Assembly (NCBI RefSeq): GCF_018394335.1
Contig: NZ_CP074572.1
Span: 2,976,001-3,040,000 of the forward strand
Direction: 5' to 3'
Source: Shewanella dokdonensis
Lineage (GTDB): Bacteria > Pseudomonadota > Gammaproteobacteria > Enterobacterales > Shewanellaceae
DNA length: 64,000 nucleotides
Position 1 is the stretch's first letter, and the number at the start of each line of letters is the position of its first letter. Shown here piece by piece: positions 1-13,282 of this stretch. The notes under the pieces are model-generated. The model was not told the DNA's origin. It saw only the letters and a program-made list of their open reading frames with translations, and made no database searches. The position numbers and the translations under genes were made by a program.

Positions 1-2
1 GA

Positions 3-848
3 AATGTTTTTATTGATGGGGTGGCGATTACGCGTCCCCGGGAGAAGGTATTGGAGTCTCAATTAGTGGAAGTAAACGCCACTATTGAAGAAGAAACCCA
101 AGCAGAAGCGCAAGCGATCGATTTAGATATTGTCTATGAAGACGACTCTATCATCGTCATCAACAAACAGGCCGGACTGGTCGTTCATCCCGGTGCAGGT
201 AACAGCGATGGCACATTGATGAATGCTTTGCTGCATCATTGCCCTGCGATTGAACATGTGCCACGTGCAGGCATTGTGCATCGCTTGGATAAAGATACCA
301 CTGGCTTGATGGTGGTAGCCAAGACCGTTGAAGCGCAAACGCATCTGGTCACTGCCTTGCAAGCGCGTGAAATTACCCGTGAATATGAAGCTATTGTCAT
401 AGGCACCATGACGGCGGGCGGCACGGTGGATGAACCCATTGGCCGTCACGCCACCAAACGCACGCATATGGCAGTAACGCACTCTGGGCGGCCAGCGGTG
501 ACTCATTATCGTGTGGCAGAAAAATTCCGCGCGCATACACGGTTACGTTTGCGTTTGGAAACTGGCCGGACACACCAAATCCGTGTACATATGGCTTATA
601 TTGGGCATGTGCTGGTGGGCGATCCGGTTTATGGTGGGCGTCCACGTCCGCCAAAAGCGGCCAGTGCCGAATTTATTGAAGTTCTGAAAAACTTCAAGCG
701 TCAGGCGTTGCATGCGGTGCGTTTGGAACTGGCGCATCCGTTAACCTGTGAAGTGATGAGCTGGCAAGCGCCGATCCCCGATGATATGGTGCAACTAACC
801 AAAGCCTTGCGTAAAGATACTGAAGAGCATCCCGAGGATATGTTGTGA
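3..848 (+). CDS. rluD: 23S rRNA pseudouridine(1911/1915/1917) synthase RluD, 5'-truncated by the window
   Basis: RluD makes the conserved pseudouridines in helix 69 of 23S rRNA in the cytoplasm. The reading frame is open from base 3 with residues NVFIDG before the first possible internal start (GTG at 21), so the gene begins outside the window and about 40 residues of the N-terminal S4 RNA-binding domain are missing. The catalytic motif HRLDKDTTG, with its essential Asp, lies about 90 residues into the visible part. RLETGRTHQIRVH and GDPVYGGRPRPPK are typical of the RluA/RluD family. The stop codon overlaps the GTG start of pgeF (845-848), so the two are probably translationally coupled. The rluD-pgeF-clpB order is common in related gammaproteobacteria. 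Confidence 0.95.
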   Translation, partial: NVFIDGVAITRPREKVLESQLVEVNATIEEETQAEAQAIDLDIVYEDDSIIVINKQAGLVVHPGAGNSDGTLMNALLHHCPAIEHVPRAGIVHRLDKDTTGLMVVAKTVEAQTHLVTALQAREITREYEAIVIGTMTAGGTVDEPIGRHATKRTHMAVTHSGRPAVTHYRVAEKFRAHTRLRLRLETGRTHQIRVHMAYIGHVLVGDPVYGGRPRPPKAASAEFIEVLKNFKRQALHAVRLELAHPLTCEVMSWQAPIPDDMVQLTKALRKDTEEHPEDML

Positions 849-1563
849 TATTGGAACATCACTGGCCACTTCCCCCAAATATCAGAATAGCGATGACTGA
901 CCGGCTCGATGGCGTCAGTCTGCCGCCTTTCGACAGCCTGAATCTGGGAACGCATGTCGGTGATGATTCTGTGGCAGTAAAACACAATCGCCACTTGTTG
1001 CAGCAGCAACTGCAATTACCAAGTGAACCCGCTTGGTTGGAGCAGGTGCATGGCACCCGTGTGGTGCATCTGGGGCAGGACGATAACCGTATTGCTGATG
1101 GCAGTTATGCCGATTCTGCCGGACAAGTTGCCGTTGTCATGACGGCTGATTGTTTGCCGGTGCTGCTATGTGACCGTGAGGGGACGCAAGTTGCTGCTTT
1201 ACATGCTGGATGGCGCGGCTTGAATGCCGGGGTGTTAGAAGCGGGCATCGCCCATTTCCGCCAAGGCTCACAACTGCTGGCTTATCTCGGGCCCGCAATC
1301 GGTCCACAGGCATTTGAAGTGGGGAAGGAAGTGCGCGAGGCGTTTATTGCTTCTACGCCAGGTGCCGCCAGTTGTTTTACCCCACATGGCGATAAATTTA
1401 TGGCCTCGTTGGAAGCGCTGGCAAGCTTGCGTTTGCAGGCGGCGGGTGTCTCACAGATTTATGCGGCATCTGCCTGTACCTACAGTCAGCCGCAACGTTT
1501 TTCTCTTATCGTCGCGAGCGCGACACCGGGCGTATGGCCTCACTTATCTGGCGTGAATTTTAA
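845..1563 (+). CDS. pgeF: Purine nucleoside phosphorylase/multicopper-type PgeF (YfiH), frameshifted near the 3' end
   Basis: PgeF/YfiH belongs to the DUF152 (laccase-domain) family, linked to peptidoglycan editing and to purine nucleoside phosphorylase activity. HGTRVV, MTADCLPVLL, ALHAGWRGL and YLGPAIGPQAFEVG carry the family's metal-binding Cys and His residues. As given, the frame leaves the family sequence after QRFS and reads on to 1621. Adding one T to the run at 1498-1502 restores FFSYRRERDTGRMASLIW and a stop at 1561-1563, giving 239 residues, the usual length. The repaired stop falls immediately before a terminator hairpin, which supports the repair. The gene starts with GTG inside the rluD stop codon. 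Confidence 0.9.
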
Positions 1564-1583
1564 CCACTTTTTCTGTGGTTTTT
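1562..1583 (+). terminator. Rho-independent terminator after rluD-pgeF
   Basis: Stem AACCAC/GTGGTT (1562-1567 with 1575-1580) around a T-rich loop, followed by TTT. It begins at the repaired pgeF stop codon. Confidence 0.7.
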
Positions 1584-1662
1584 ACTTGAATTGGCGCCAG
1601 CTATCCCCATCTTTAAGGTAACAAAGTTATTCCCCCTTATTTTGAGATTTTCAGGAGGCTGT

Positions 1663-4235
1663 ATGCGACTTGATCGTATGACCAATAAATTTCAGCTTGC
1701 TATCTCAGATGCTCAATCACTGGCGCTCGGACGTGATCATCAGTTCATTGAACCTATCCATCTGATGATGGCTTTGTTGAATCAGGATTCTGGCTCGATT
1801 CATCCCTTATTGACCCAGGCCGGGATCCAAGTCAGTAGCTTGCGTTCGTTGCTAACCAAAGAGCTGGAACGTTTGCCACAGGTGGAAGGCACTGGCGGTG
1901 ACGTGCAGTTATCACAGGCGTTGATCCGGCTGTTGAACCTTTGCGACAAACTGGCGCAGAAGCGTAAAGACAAATATATCTCCAGCGAGCTGTTTATTCT
2001 GGCAGCGTTGGAAGGCAGTGACACTCTGGCTAACTGTTTAAAACAGGCCGGTGCCACTAAAGAATTGATGGAAAAAACCATTGAGCAGATGCGTGGTGGG
2101 CAGAACGTGGATGACCCAAACGCTGAAGATCAGCGCCAAGCATTGAAGAAATACACCGTTGATCTGACGGAGCGTGCCGAACAAGGCAAGCTAGACCCTG
2201 TGATTGGTCGTGACGATGAAATTCGCCGTACCATTCAGGTGCTACAGCGCCGCAGTAAAAATAACCCGGTGTTGATCGGTGAGCCTGGTGTTGGTAAAAC
2301 CGCCATCGTTGAAGGTTTGGCACAACGTATCATTAATGGTGAAGTGCCGGAAGGCATTAAAAACAAACGGGTATTGTCACTGGATATGGGCGCACTGGTT
2401 GCGGGTGCCAAATATCGTGGTGAGTTCGAAGAACGGCTAAAAGCAGTGCTGAACGAGCTGTCGCAGGAAGAAGGGCAGGTGATCCTGTTTATCGACGAAC
2501 TGCACACTATGGTTGGCGCGGGTAAATCTGAAGGTTCCATGGATGCGGGCAATATGCTTAAACCGGCATTGGCACGTGGCGAACTGCATTGCGTTGGTGC
2601 AACAACCTTGGATGAATACCGGCAGTACATTGAAAAAGATGCCGCGTTGGAACGGCGTTTCCAGAAAGTGCTGGTGGATGAACCGAGCGTTGAAGATACC
2701 ATTGCTATCCTGCGTGGGCTGAAAGAACGCTATGAACTGCATCATCATGTGGAAATTACTGACCCAGCCATTGTGGCAGCGGCTACGCTGTCGCACCGTT
2801 ATATTTCTGACCGTAAGTTGCCAGATAAAGCTATCGACCTGATCGATGAAGCGGCGTCCAGCATCCGATTGCAGATTGACTCAAAACCTGAGCCACTGGA
2901 TCGCTTGGAACGCCGAGCTATTCAGTTGAAACTGGAAGAACAGGCGCTGTCGAAAGAAAACGATGAAGCCAGTCGCAAACGCTTGGAACACTTGCGCAGC
3001 GAGTTGCGCGAGGTGGAAGAAAAAGCGGCAGAGCTAAACGAAGTTTGGCACACCGAAAAAGCCGCGCTGGCGGGTACGCAACATATTAAGGCTGACCTGG
3101 AACAGGCGCGACTGGATTTGGAAGTGGCACGGCGTGCTGGCGATCTAACACGTATGTCTGAGCTGCAATATGGGCGGATCCCCGAACTGGAAAAACAGTT
3201 GGATCTAGCATCGCAGGCCGAAATGCAGGATATGAAACTGCTGCGTAACAAGGTTACCGATGTTGAAATTGCCGAAGTGTTGTCAAAGGCTACCGGTATT
3301 CCGGTTTCTAAGATGCTGGAAGGTGAACGTGAAAAACTGCTGCATATGGAAGAAGCGCTGCATGAACGGGTGATCGGCCAGAATGAAGCGGTCGATGCGG
3401 TCGCTAATGCCATTCGTCGTAGCCGCGCGGGCCTTGCTGATCCTAATCGGCCGATTGGTTCTTTCCTGTTCTTGGGGCCAACCGGGGTGGGTAAAACTGA
3501 ACTGTGTAAATCACTGGCAAAATTCCTGTTTGACACTGAAAGCGCCATGGTGCGTATCGATATGTCAGAATTTATGGAAAAACACTCAGTGTCACGGTTG
3601 GTCGGTGCGCCTCCAGGATATGTCGGTTATGAAGAAGGGGTTATCTGACTGAGGCCGTGCGCCGTAAACCTTACTCTGTCATCCTGCTGGATGAAGTGGA
3701 AAAGGCGCATCCTGATGTGTTCAATATCCTGTTGCAGGTATTGGACGATGGGCGACTGACTGATGGTCAGGGGCGTACGGTGGATTTCCGCAATACTGTG
3801 GTGATCATGACCTCTAATCTAGGGTCTGATTTAATCCAGGAAGGCTTTGCTGAACACAGCTATAGTGAAATGAAAGCCTTGGTTTTGGGCGTGGTACAGC
3901 ATCACTTCCGGCCGGAGTTTCTTAACCGAATTGACGAAACCGTGGTGTTCCATCCGTTGGGTGCCGAGCATATCAAGAATATTGCGCGGATCCAGGTTGA
4001 GCTGCTGCGTAAGCGCTTGCTGGAAAAAGAATATGACTTGCAGGTCAGTGAAGCAGCGCTGGAATACATTGCCAGAGCTGGTTTCGACCCAGTCTATGGT
4101 GCGCGGCCGTTGAAGCGTACTATTCAGCAGGAAGTGGAAAATCCGTTAGCCCAACGCTTGTTGCAAGGTAAATTACTGCCAGGGCAACCTATCAAGGTGG
4201 ATTTACAGGGGGATGAACTCTCGTTTCATCAGTAA
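1663..4235 (+). CDS. clpB: ATP-dependent disaggregase ClpB, frameshifted
   Basis: ClpB is the Hsp100 chaperone that pulls polypeptides out of aggregates together with DnaK/DnaJ (both encoded near 46-49 kb). The start at 1663 is chosen from the AGGAGG ribosome site at 1653-1658 and the typical beginning [13 protein letters not shown]. In order: N-domain (about 1-145), first AAA+ domain with GEPGVGKT and FIDELHTM, the coiled-coil middle domain (about 405-525), second AAA+ domain with GPTGVGKT and [12 protein letters not shown], then the C-terminal D2-small domain. The frame breaks after GYVGYEEG. One extra G in the run 3637-3640 restores [14 protein letters not shown] and gives 857 residues, exactly the E. 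coli length. The break is probably a sequencing error. Confidence 0.96.
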
Positions 4236-4265
4236 CGGTTGTCTCGTCTTAAGATGGGTTGAGTA

Positions 4266-4295
4266 AAGAAAGGAGCGTACCAACGCTCCTTTCTT
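4266..4295. terminator. Bidirectional terminator between clpB and the DUF4124 gene
   Basis: Perfect 12-bp stem (AAGAAAGGAGCG with CGCTCCTTTCTT) around TACCAA. Arms rich in A and T at either end would serve both converging genes. Confidence 0.85.
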
Positions 4296-4302
4296 ATATC
4301 TG

Positions 4303-4746
4303 TTATTTTTTAGTGCAGAACAAGCGAATGCGTTCTTGTTGTTCTTTAATCGCGGTTTGCCGTTCCTCTTCCGTCATGCGCACTGGCTCTCCGGTTTTGT
4401 CATCGTTACGTTGCAGTCGGGTATGGGTTTGCAACACATCAAGGTTAAACTTGGCACTGTCACATAGCTTCTGTGCTTGAGCCTGATCCCGCGCCTTTAT
4501 GGCGGCGGCATCTTGTTCCGCGTTGCTGAGTTCCGGTTTTTCTTCTCTCTGTACCGGCGCAACTGTGCCTATCTTCCCAGGTTCAATAGCCTGACTGTTG
4601 AGCGTCTTCGCCTGCTCACCCGCAGGTGGTTGCTGGCTGTAGTGGGTGACGCCGTTATCATCTACCCATGTATAGATGTCGGTGGCAAACCCTAGCGGGC
4701 TGTAAAGTATTACCAATATCGCAGATATCAGGCCAATCCGTATCAT
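4303..4746 (-). CDS. DUF4124 domain protein, exported
   Basis: 147 residues from the ATG at 4746. An N-terminal hydrophobic segment (IGLISAILVILYSPLGFA) is a probable Sec signal peptide. It is followed directly by DIYTWVDDNGVTHYSQQPP, the short DUF4124 motif found at the mature N-terminus of many periplasmic or envelope proteins of unknown function. The rest is charged and probably helical (EERQTAIKEQQERIRLF). A longer frame extends upstream to 4872, but it lacks a signal peptide at its start and overlaps pssA, so the internal start is preferred. It converges with clpB. Function unknown. Confidence 0.8.
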   Translation of the reverse strand: MIRIGLISAILVILYSPLGFATDIYTWVDDNGVTHYSQQPPAGEQAKTLNSQAIEPGKIGTVAPVQREEKPELSNAEQDAAAIKARDQAQAQKLCDSAKFNLDVLQTHTRLQRNDDKTGEPVRMTEEERQTAIKEQQERIRLFCTKK

Positions 4747-4837
4747 AATCAAATTCCGTTGCTGCCAGAGGTTCAGGGTTATCACAACTGTGTTATCTTT
4801 GAACACATTAAAGCAAACATGTGGACTCGTTAAGTGT

Positions 4838-5668
4838 ATGCAAAATATCACTAAGCCAACAGTTAAATCCAAAGGGATCTACCTGTTACCTAACCTATTG
4901 ACCACTGCTGGGTTGTTTGCCGGTTTCTATGCAGTGATCGCATCAATGAATGGCCGCTTTGAGGCGTCCGCCATCGCAGTTTTTGTCGCGATGATTTTCG
5001 ATGGACTGGATGGACGATTAGCAAGGCTGACTAACACCCAAAGTAGTTTTGGTGCGGAATATGATTCGATGGCCGATATGGTGTCATTCGGAATGGCTCC
5101 CGCACTGATTGCTTACAATTGGGGGCTGGCCGATATCGGCAAAATTGGCTGGCTGGCGGCTTTTATCTATTGTGCCGGGGCGGCCTTACGCTTGGCGCGC
5201 TTCAATACCCAAGTTGGCGTTGCCGATAAGCGCTATTTCCAAGGATTAGCAAGCCCCGCAGCGGCCATCATTGCGGGGAGTGTCTGGCTTGGGCAGGACT
5301 ACGGCATTGCAGGTAACAGCGTATCTTGGCTATTTGCGTTAATTACCGCCGGTTCCGGTTTATTGATGGTTAGTAATTTCCGCTACCATTCGTTTAAGCA
5401 AGTAGACTGGAGCGGTAAAGTCAATTTTCTGGTCATTCTGCTAGTCGTTGCGGTATTTGTGGTGGTATCTGTCGATCCCGCCTTAATCCTTTGCTGTTTG
5501 TTTTACATCTATGCTTGCTCTGGCCCGGTGATGACCATGCGTAATATTAAACAGCTCAAAGTTTCCGATGTCGTGGGTGACAAAGAAGTTGAACTATTTC
5601 AGAGTGACATCCCCGATGCCGAGGCGGATAAGCACCCATCTGCTACTGATGAGCCGCAGAAGAAGTAA
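4838..5668 (+). CDS. pssA: CDP-diacylglycerol--serine O-phosphatidyltransferase (phosphatidylserine synthase)
   Basis: Joins CDP-diacylglycerol and L-serine to make phosphatidylserine, the precursor of phosphatidylethanolamine, in the inner membrane. The CDP-alcohol phosphatidyltransferase signature is complete: DGRLAR, then eight residues, G, three residues, D, three residues, D (within FDGLDGRLARLTN and GAEYDSMAD). Several hydrophobic membrane segments follow. This is the membrane-integral form, not the E. coli PLD-like form. The ATG at 4838 (MQNITKPTVKSKGIYLLPNLLTT) fits the family better than the TTG at 4790. The 276-residue protein ends in an acidic tail rich in E and D. A strong terminator follows. 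Confidence 0.93.
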   Translation: MQNITKPTVKSKGIYLLPNLLTTAGLFAGFYAVIASMNGRFEASAIAVFVAMIFDGLDGRLARLTNTQSSFGAEYDSMADMVSFGMAPALIAYNWGLADIGKIGWLAAFIYCAGAALRLARFNTQVGVADKRYFQGLASPAAAIIAGSVWLGQDYGIAGNSVSWLFALITAGSGLLMVSNFRYHSFKQVDWSGKVNFLVILLVVAVFVVVSVDPALILCCLFYIYACSGPVMTMRNIKQLKVSDVVGDKEVELFQSDIPDAEADKHPSATDEPQKK

Positions 5669-5684
5669 ATTGCCAAAAGCGAAA

Positions 5685-5715
5685 CAGTAAAAGACCGTTT
5701 TATGGTCTTTTACTG
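5685..5715 (+). terminator. Terminator after pssA
   Basis: Perfect 12-bp stem CAGTAAAAGACC/GGTCTTTTACTG with loop GTTTTAT. Confidence 0.85.
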
Positions 5716-5787
5716 CTAACACCCGGTCAAATGTGATCAATGTGTATATGGATGGTTGCTTTTTATATGGTTTTGCTCGCAAAACCA

Positions 5788-5844
5788 ACTATTAAAAAAT
5801 AAATAGAAATTCCCTCTTGCACAAAAGATTAAGCTCCCTATAAT
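5788..5844 (+). promoter_or_regulatory. rRNA operon promoter P1 with UP-like A/T tract
   Basis: -35 TTGCAC (5817-5822), 16-bp spacer, -10 TATAAT (5839-5844), followed by a GC-rich discriminator GCGCAC typical of stringently controlled rrn promoters. An A/T-rich UP-like tract lies at 5788-5812. Confidence 0.85.
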
Positions 5845-5941
5845 GCGCACCCACTGACACGGCAACAGCGACACGCTGGCGGTGCGGCAGGCAAGGCGGA
5901 GACGCTGATTTGTCTGGGCGAAAAAGATTGGCGCAAGCCAC

Positions 5942-5969
5942 TTGACGCCAAGTTGGGGTGGTGTAGAAT
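5942..5969 (+). promoter_or_regulatory. rRNA operon promoter P2
   Basis: -35 TTGACG (5942-5947), 16-bp spacer, -10 TAGAAT (5964-5969). It lies about 125 bp downstream of P1 and before the leader boxA, the usual tandem arrangement. Confidence 0.7.
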
Positions 5970-6002
5970 GCACCTCCCTGCTCGGAGAGAACCCCGAGCA
6001 AC

Positions 6003-6014
6003 GCTCTTTAACAA
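6003..6014 (+). promoter_or_regulatory. rRNA leader boxA antitermination site
   Basis: GCTCTTTAACAA matches the boxA element bound by NusB-NusE in rrn antitermination. Confidence 0.8.
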
Positions 6015-6131
6015 TTGATGAGACAAGCAAATCTGTGTGGGCACTCGCAGTGAATGAAATCGCAAAACGATTTAAAACTCACTGAAGAGTGTTCGAAATA
6101 GAACAGTCATTCATTAGAGTCAAAAACTTTT

Positions 6132-7657
<1,526 letters not shown>

Positions 7658-7731
7658 CCTAAACGATGAAATTTGTTGTGAGTGTTCACACAGATAGGTT
7701 TGTCTCAAACCGGCATTACGGAAGTGATGTT

Positions 7732-7744
7732 TGTTCTTTAACAA
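7732..7744 (+). promoter_or_regulatory. Spacer boxA before 23S
   Basis: TGTTCTTTAACAA in the 16S-23S spacer is the second boxA. The spacer (7658-7921) contains no tRNA gene. Confidence 0.7.
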
Positions 7745-7921
7745 TTTGGAAAGCTGATAGTAGAGATTAAATAGCGATATTTAATCGAAATGAGTTCTCA
7801 AAATACTTCAATCAAGTGTTTTGTGATTCTAGTGTTTCAGCGATGAAACACATCAAGGCGAAAGAAAAACCAATATGGGTCGTTGATACGATTCGGTAGA
7901 GGAAACTCATCCGGGTTGTAT

Positions 7922-10804
<2,883 letters not shown>

Positions 10805-10888
10805 ACAACCCAGATGGGTTTCGAAGGACCTTGAATGAATGACAAGGCTTGATTGAAGTAAGAGAACTGTCTACTACAGACAAGATAA

Positions 10889-10964
10889 GGTCGCTTAGCT
10901 CAGCTGGGAGAGCACCTGCCTTACAAGCAGGGGGTCACTGGTTCGAACCCAGTAGCGACCACCA
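10889..10964 (+). tRNA. tRNA-Val (anticodon UAC), between 23S and 5S
   Basis: 76-nt cloverleaf. The acceptor GGTCGCT pairs with AGCGACC. The D arm is GCTCAGCTGGGAGAGC, the anticodon loop is CTTACAA (TAC), the T arm is ACTGGTTCGAACCCAGT, and CCA is encoded. It lies in the 23S-5S interval and so is co-transcribed with the rRNA. Confidence 0.96.
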
Positions 10965-11121
10965 ATATCGAAGCAACAGCTTTCCAAATGAACGTGTTAA
11001 TGACGCAGGGAATTGTTTGGCTGACAAAGCCGTGACGAGTGAAGGACAGAGTGTACAGATGTACATGAGTACTGGAGCGAGGAAACAATACCGTAAGACG
11101 AACAATTAACCAGTAAGAATT

Positions 11122-11240
11122 TGCTTGGTGACAATAGCATTGTGGTCCCACCTGACTCCATCCCGAACTCAGAAGTGAAACACAATCGCGCCGATGGTAG
11201 TGTGGGGTCTCCCCATGTGAGAGTAGGTCATCGCCAAGCG
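11122..11240 (+). rRNA. 5S ribosomal RNA
   Basis: The ends GCTTGG (11123) and CCAAGC (11239) pair as the terminal helix. Internal CCCACCTGACTCCATCCCGAAC and GAGAGTAGG are characteristic. About 119 nt. Confidence 0.95.
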
Positions 11241-11253
11241 CCTATTTAAAGCG

Positions 11254-11282
11254 AAGGCCTCAGTGAATACTGAGGCCTTTTT
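11254..11282 (+). terminator. rRNA operon terminator
   Basis: Perfect 11-bp stem AAGGCCTCAGT/ACTGAGGCCTT, loop GAAT, then T run. Confidence 0.9.
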
Positions 11283-11498
11283 GCTTTTCAGTTATAATTT
11301 CTAGTTTTTTAAATAACAGCATGATTTATTTGGTGATTGCTGCTTATTATCATGACTCTGTTCTAATAAAATCCGTACAGTTTTTCTGTCTATTTATAGA
11401 TAAATGGACGTTTCGCTGTAGATCATTAGCTAGAATGGCAAAATAGCTAATCTTTGCCTGAAAAAACTGCAGTCAGCGCTTGTTATGGCAAAAAGTCC

Positions 11499-11527
11499 TT
11501 TACCTTTTACCAGGGTTTTAGCATAAT
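11499..11527 (+). promoter_or_regulatory. Putative promoter of tRNA-Trp
   Basis: -35 TTTACC (11499-11504), 17-bp spacer, -10 CATAAT (11522-11527), 14 bp before the tRNA. The rest of the 11283-11541 interval is AT-rich with no gene seen. Confidence 0.55.
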
Positions 11528-11541
11528 GCCCGTCGTTCCGT

Positions 11542-11618
11542 AGGGGTGTAGTTCCAATTGGTAGAACAGCGGTCTCCAAAACCGACGGTTACGGGTTCGA
11601 GTCCTGTCACCCCTGCCA
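11542..11618 (+). tRNA. tRNA-Trp (anticodon CCA)
   Basis: 77-nt cloverleaf. The acceptor AGGGGTG pairs with CACCCCT. The anticodon loop is CTCCAAA, the T arm is CGGGTTCGAGTCCTG, and CCA is encoded. Its 3' end faces an integrase relic about 95 bp away, suggesting it once served as an attachment site. Confidence 0.96.
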
Positions 11619-11711
11619 ATAATTTCAACGGCTTGCATATCATGTGCGAGCCGTTTTCGTTTCGGTTAGAAATGTTGTTAGAAAAGACTAAACATCTTTT
11701 TGAATAACTAT

Positions 11712-11996
11712 TCATTTCTTACGGCTACCAATGGTGGGCACCACCGCTGTGCGACGGTCATAATCGTTAACTTGCGCTAGCGTTTTGTGACCACTGAATT
11801 GCTGTTTTTCACTTAGTGTCCCTTCAAAATCCGAAATGCCTTTAGCCTTGATATCATGAAGCGTAAATGTGCGTTCAATGTCAGGGTATTCAACCGTCAT
11901 CCTATCCGTAGCCCTACGCCAACAACTGTTAACATGCCGCGGCCTGACTTGTTGCTCACAAAGATTATTGGTAATACCTCCAGAAAATGCTTCCAC
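11712..11996 (-). pseudogene. C-terminal relic of a tyrosine-recombinase (phage/island integrase)
   Basis: About 94 codons survive. They carry the end of the catalytic domain: TFTLHDIKAKGISDFEG (the H-x-x-R/K box), SGHKTL (the second His) and NDYDRR with the nucleophilic Tyr. The N-terminal SAM-like domain and the first catalytic Arg are absent. The frame is cut 14 bp from the stop codon of the neighbouring nuclease gene, and its GTG is probably not a true start. Together with tRNA-Trp this marks the edge of a decayed integrative element. It cannot be a working integrase as it stands. Confidence 0.8.
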
Positions 11997-12009
11997 GTTC
12001 TTCGCGAGT

Positions 12010-13068
12010 CTAAGCTAAATAATGCGCAGCTGTTGCCAATAATTGATCTGCAAATTTGAAGAGATCATCGAGCGATTCGATTGGGTGGCGTGTTTCCTTT
12101 TTGTTTTCATCAAACGTACCAATGTATTTTTGTTTGGTGTTGAAGTGGAGTCGACATAGAGGTTTGCGGTTATTGTCATCTAGCAATATACCGAAGTAGC
12201 TTTGCTGATCTCTTGACACAATACGGGTTACATCGAGTTTTTGCCGTAGTATGGCTTTGACGATGTTGAAACCTTCAATTTCTTCCTCAGTGGTGATGAT
12301 CTTGTTTTCATCGTCATCTATTTCGGCAGTGGCGCTATCTGGTTTTGCTTCATCATTATGAAGTGCTGTTTTTAGTCTGGCGTTAATGCTGTCATTGATG
12401 AATTGGCTGAAGGCTTTTATCGTAAGCTCAGAGAATTGCTGTTTTACTTTTGCTGTTATGGCGCCATCGTATACTCTTGCAGCAAAGAAGCGAACAAAAT
12501 CATCATCAGGATTTTTAACTTGTTCCTCAATGAGCTTCTTTATCTGACTTAGATACTTATAGTCCCCAGCGGTATTAACTATTGAATCAAGGTCAAACGC
12601 TTCCTTGGTGAGTTTTGCTATGCCGCTTATGACGTGTTTATCAATATTCAGCAAATCCAACTTTAAAAATGGCTTTTCATCCATTTTGTTAGGTGCGTCT
12701 ATATCAGTAAAAAATTGATATTCAACACCATTTGTTAGGATAGCTATCCTGGCATTGGTGGTTGAGAAGTAACGGAACAATTGCCCGGCGTGCTTAATCG
12801 CTAATTGCTCATCAAAGCGCTTACATTCGATAAGTACTTGCACCTTGCCATCAATCATCAGTGCATAATCTACTTTTTCGTTGCGTTTGTTTGGTGTGTC
12901 TGCGGTAAACTCTGGCACCACTTCTAACGGGTTAAATATGTCGTATCCAAGAACTTGATTAAGAAACGGCATAATCAACGCGTTCTTAGTGGCTTCTTCG
13001 GTGGTTAGATTTGCAGAAATTGCCGGTATCCGCTTTGCGATTTGCTCCAGTTTTTCGATAAATTCCAT
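12010..13068 (-). CDS. Orphan type I restriction-type (HsdR_N) PD-(D/E)XK nuclease-domain protein
   Basis: 352 residues. Residues about 45-110 match the N-terminal nuclease domain of type I restriction R subunits: KVDYALMIDG (Asp67) and VLIECKRF (E81-x-K83) are the PD-(D/E)XK catalytic residues, followed by the conserved GQLFRYF and ARIAILTNG segments. The rest is an unassigned C-terminal region with an acidic linker around 245-265 (EIDDDEN). No helicase motor, methylase or specificity subunit lies beside it, so it is not a classical restriction system. It sits between the integrase relic and dps and is lower in GC than its neighbours, as expected of island cargo. A weak promoter (TTGACA, 16 bp, TAACAT) may lie upstream. 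A defence role is an inference. Confidence 0.8.
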   Translation of the reverse strand: MEFIEKLEQIAKRIPAISANLTTEEATKNALIMPFLNQVLGYDIFNPLEVVPEFTADTPNKRNEKVDYALMIDGKVQVLIECKRFDEQLAIKHAGQLFRYFSTTNARIAILTNGVEYQFFTDIDAPNKMDEKPFLKLDLLNIDKHVISGIAKLTKEAFDLDSIVNTAGDYKYLSQIKKLIEEQVKNPDDDFVRFFAARVYDGAITAKVKQQFSELTIKAFSQFINDSINARLKTALHNDEAKPDSATAEIDDDENKIITTEEEIEGFNIVKAILRQKLDVTRIVSRDQQSYFGILLDDNNRKPLCRLHFNTKQKYIGTFDENKKETRHPIESLDDLFKFADQLLATAAHYLA

Positions 13069-13243
13069 TTTATGCCCCAGATCAATGTGTTAACAAATTG
13101 ATGTTATAACTTTCACAATCTTTGTCAAAAAACTGTTATTTAAAATATGAATGAACAAGAGGTCTGTCACGTTAAGTTCGATTCAATAAATTAATGACGG
13201 CATAATTTAAAAATACAGCGTGGTTTTTTGTAGCAGGTAAATA

Positions 13244-13267
13244 AAAGCCGCCTTGAGTGGCGGCTTT
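13244..13267 (-). terminator. Terminator after dps
   Basis: Stem AAAGCCGCC/GGCGGCTTT with loop TTGAGT. On the minus strand it is followed by TTTTATTTA. Confidence 0.8.
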
Positions 13268-13282
13268 CAGATATCAACAAGG

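Noticed and set aside
3649..4235. Separate small gene made of the second half of clpB
   Set aside because: It lacks a start signal and continues the ClpB sequence exactly after adding one G. It is part of clpB.
7658..7921. tRNA-Ile or tRNA-Ala in the 16S-23S spacer
   Set aside because: No cloverleaf or GGTTCGA T arm in the 264-bp spacer; only boxA and processing-stem sequence.
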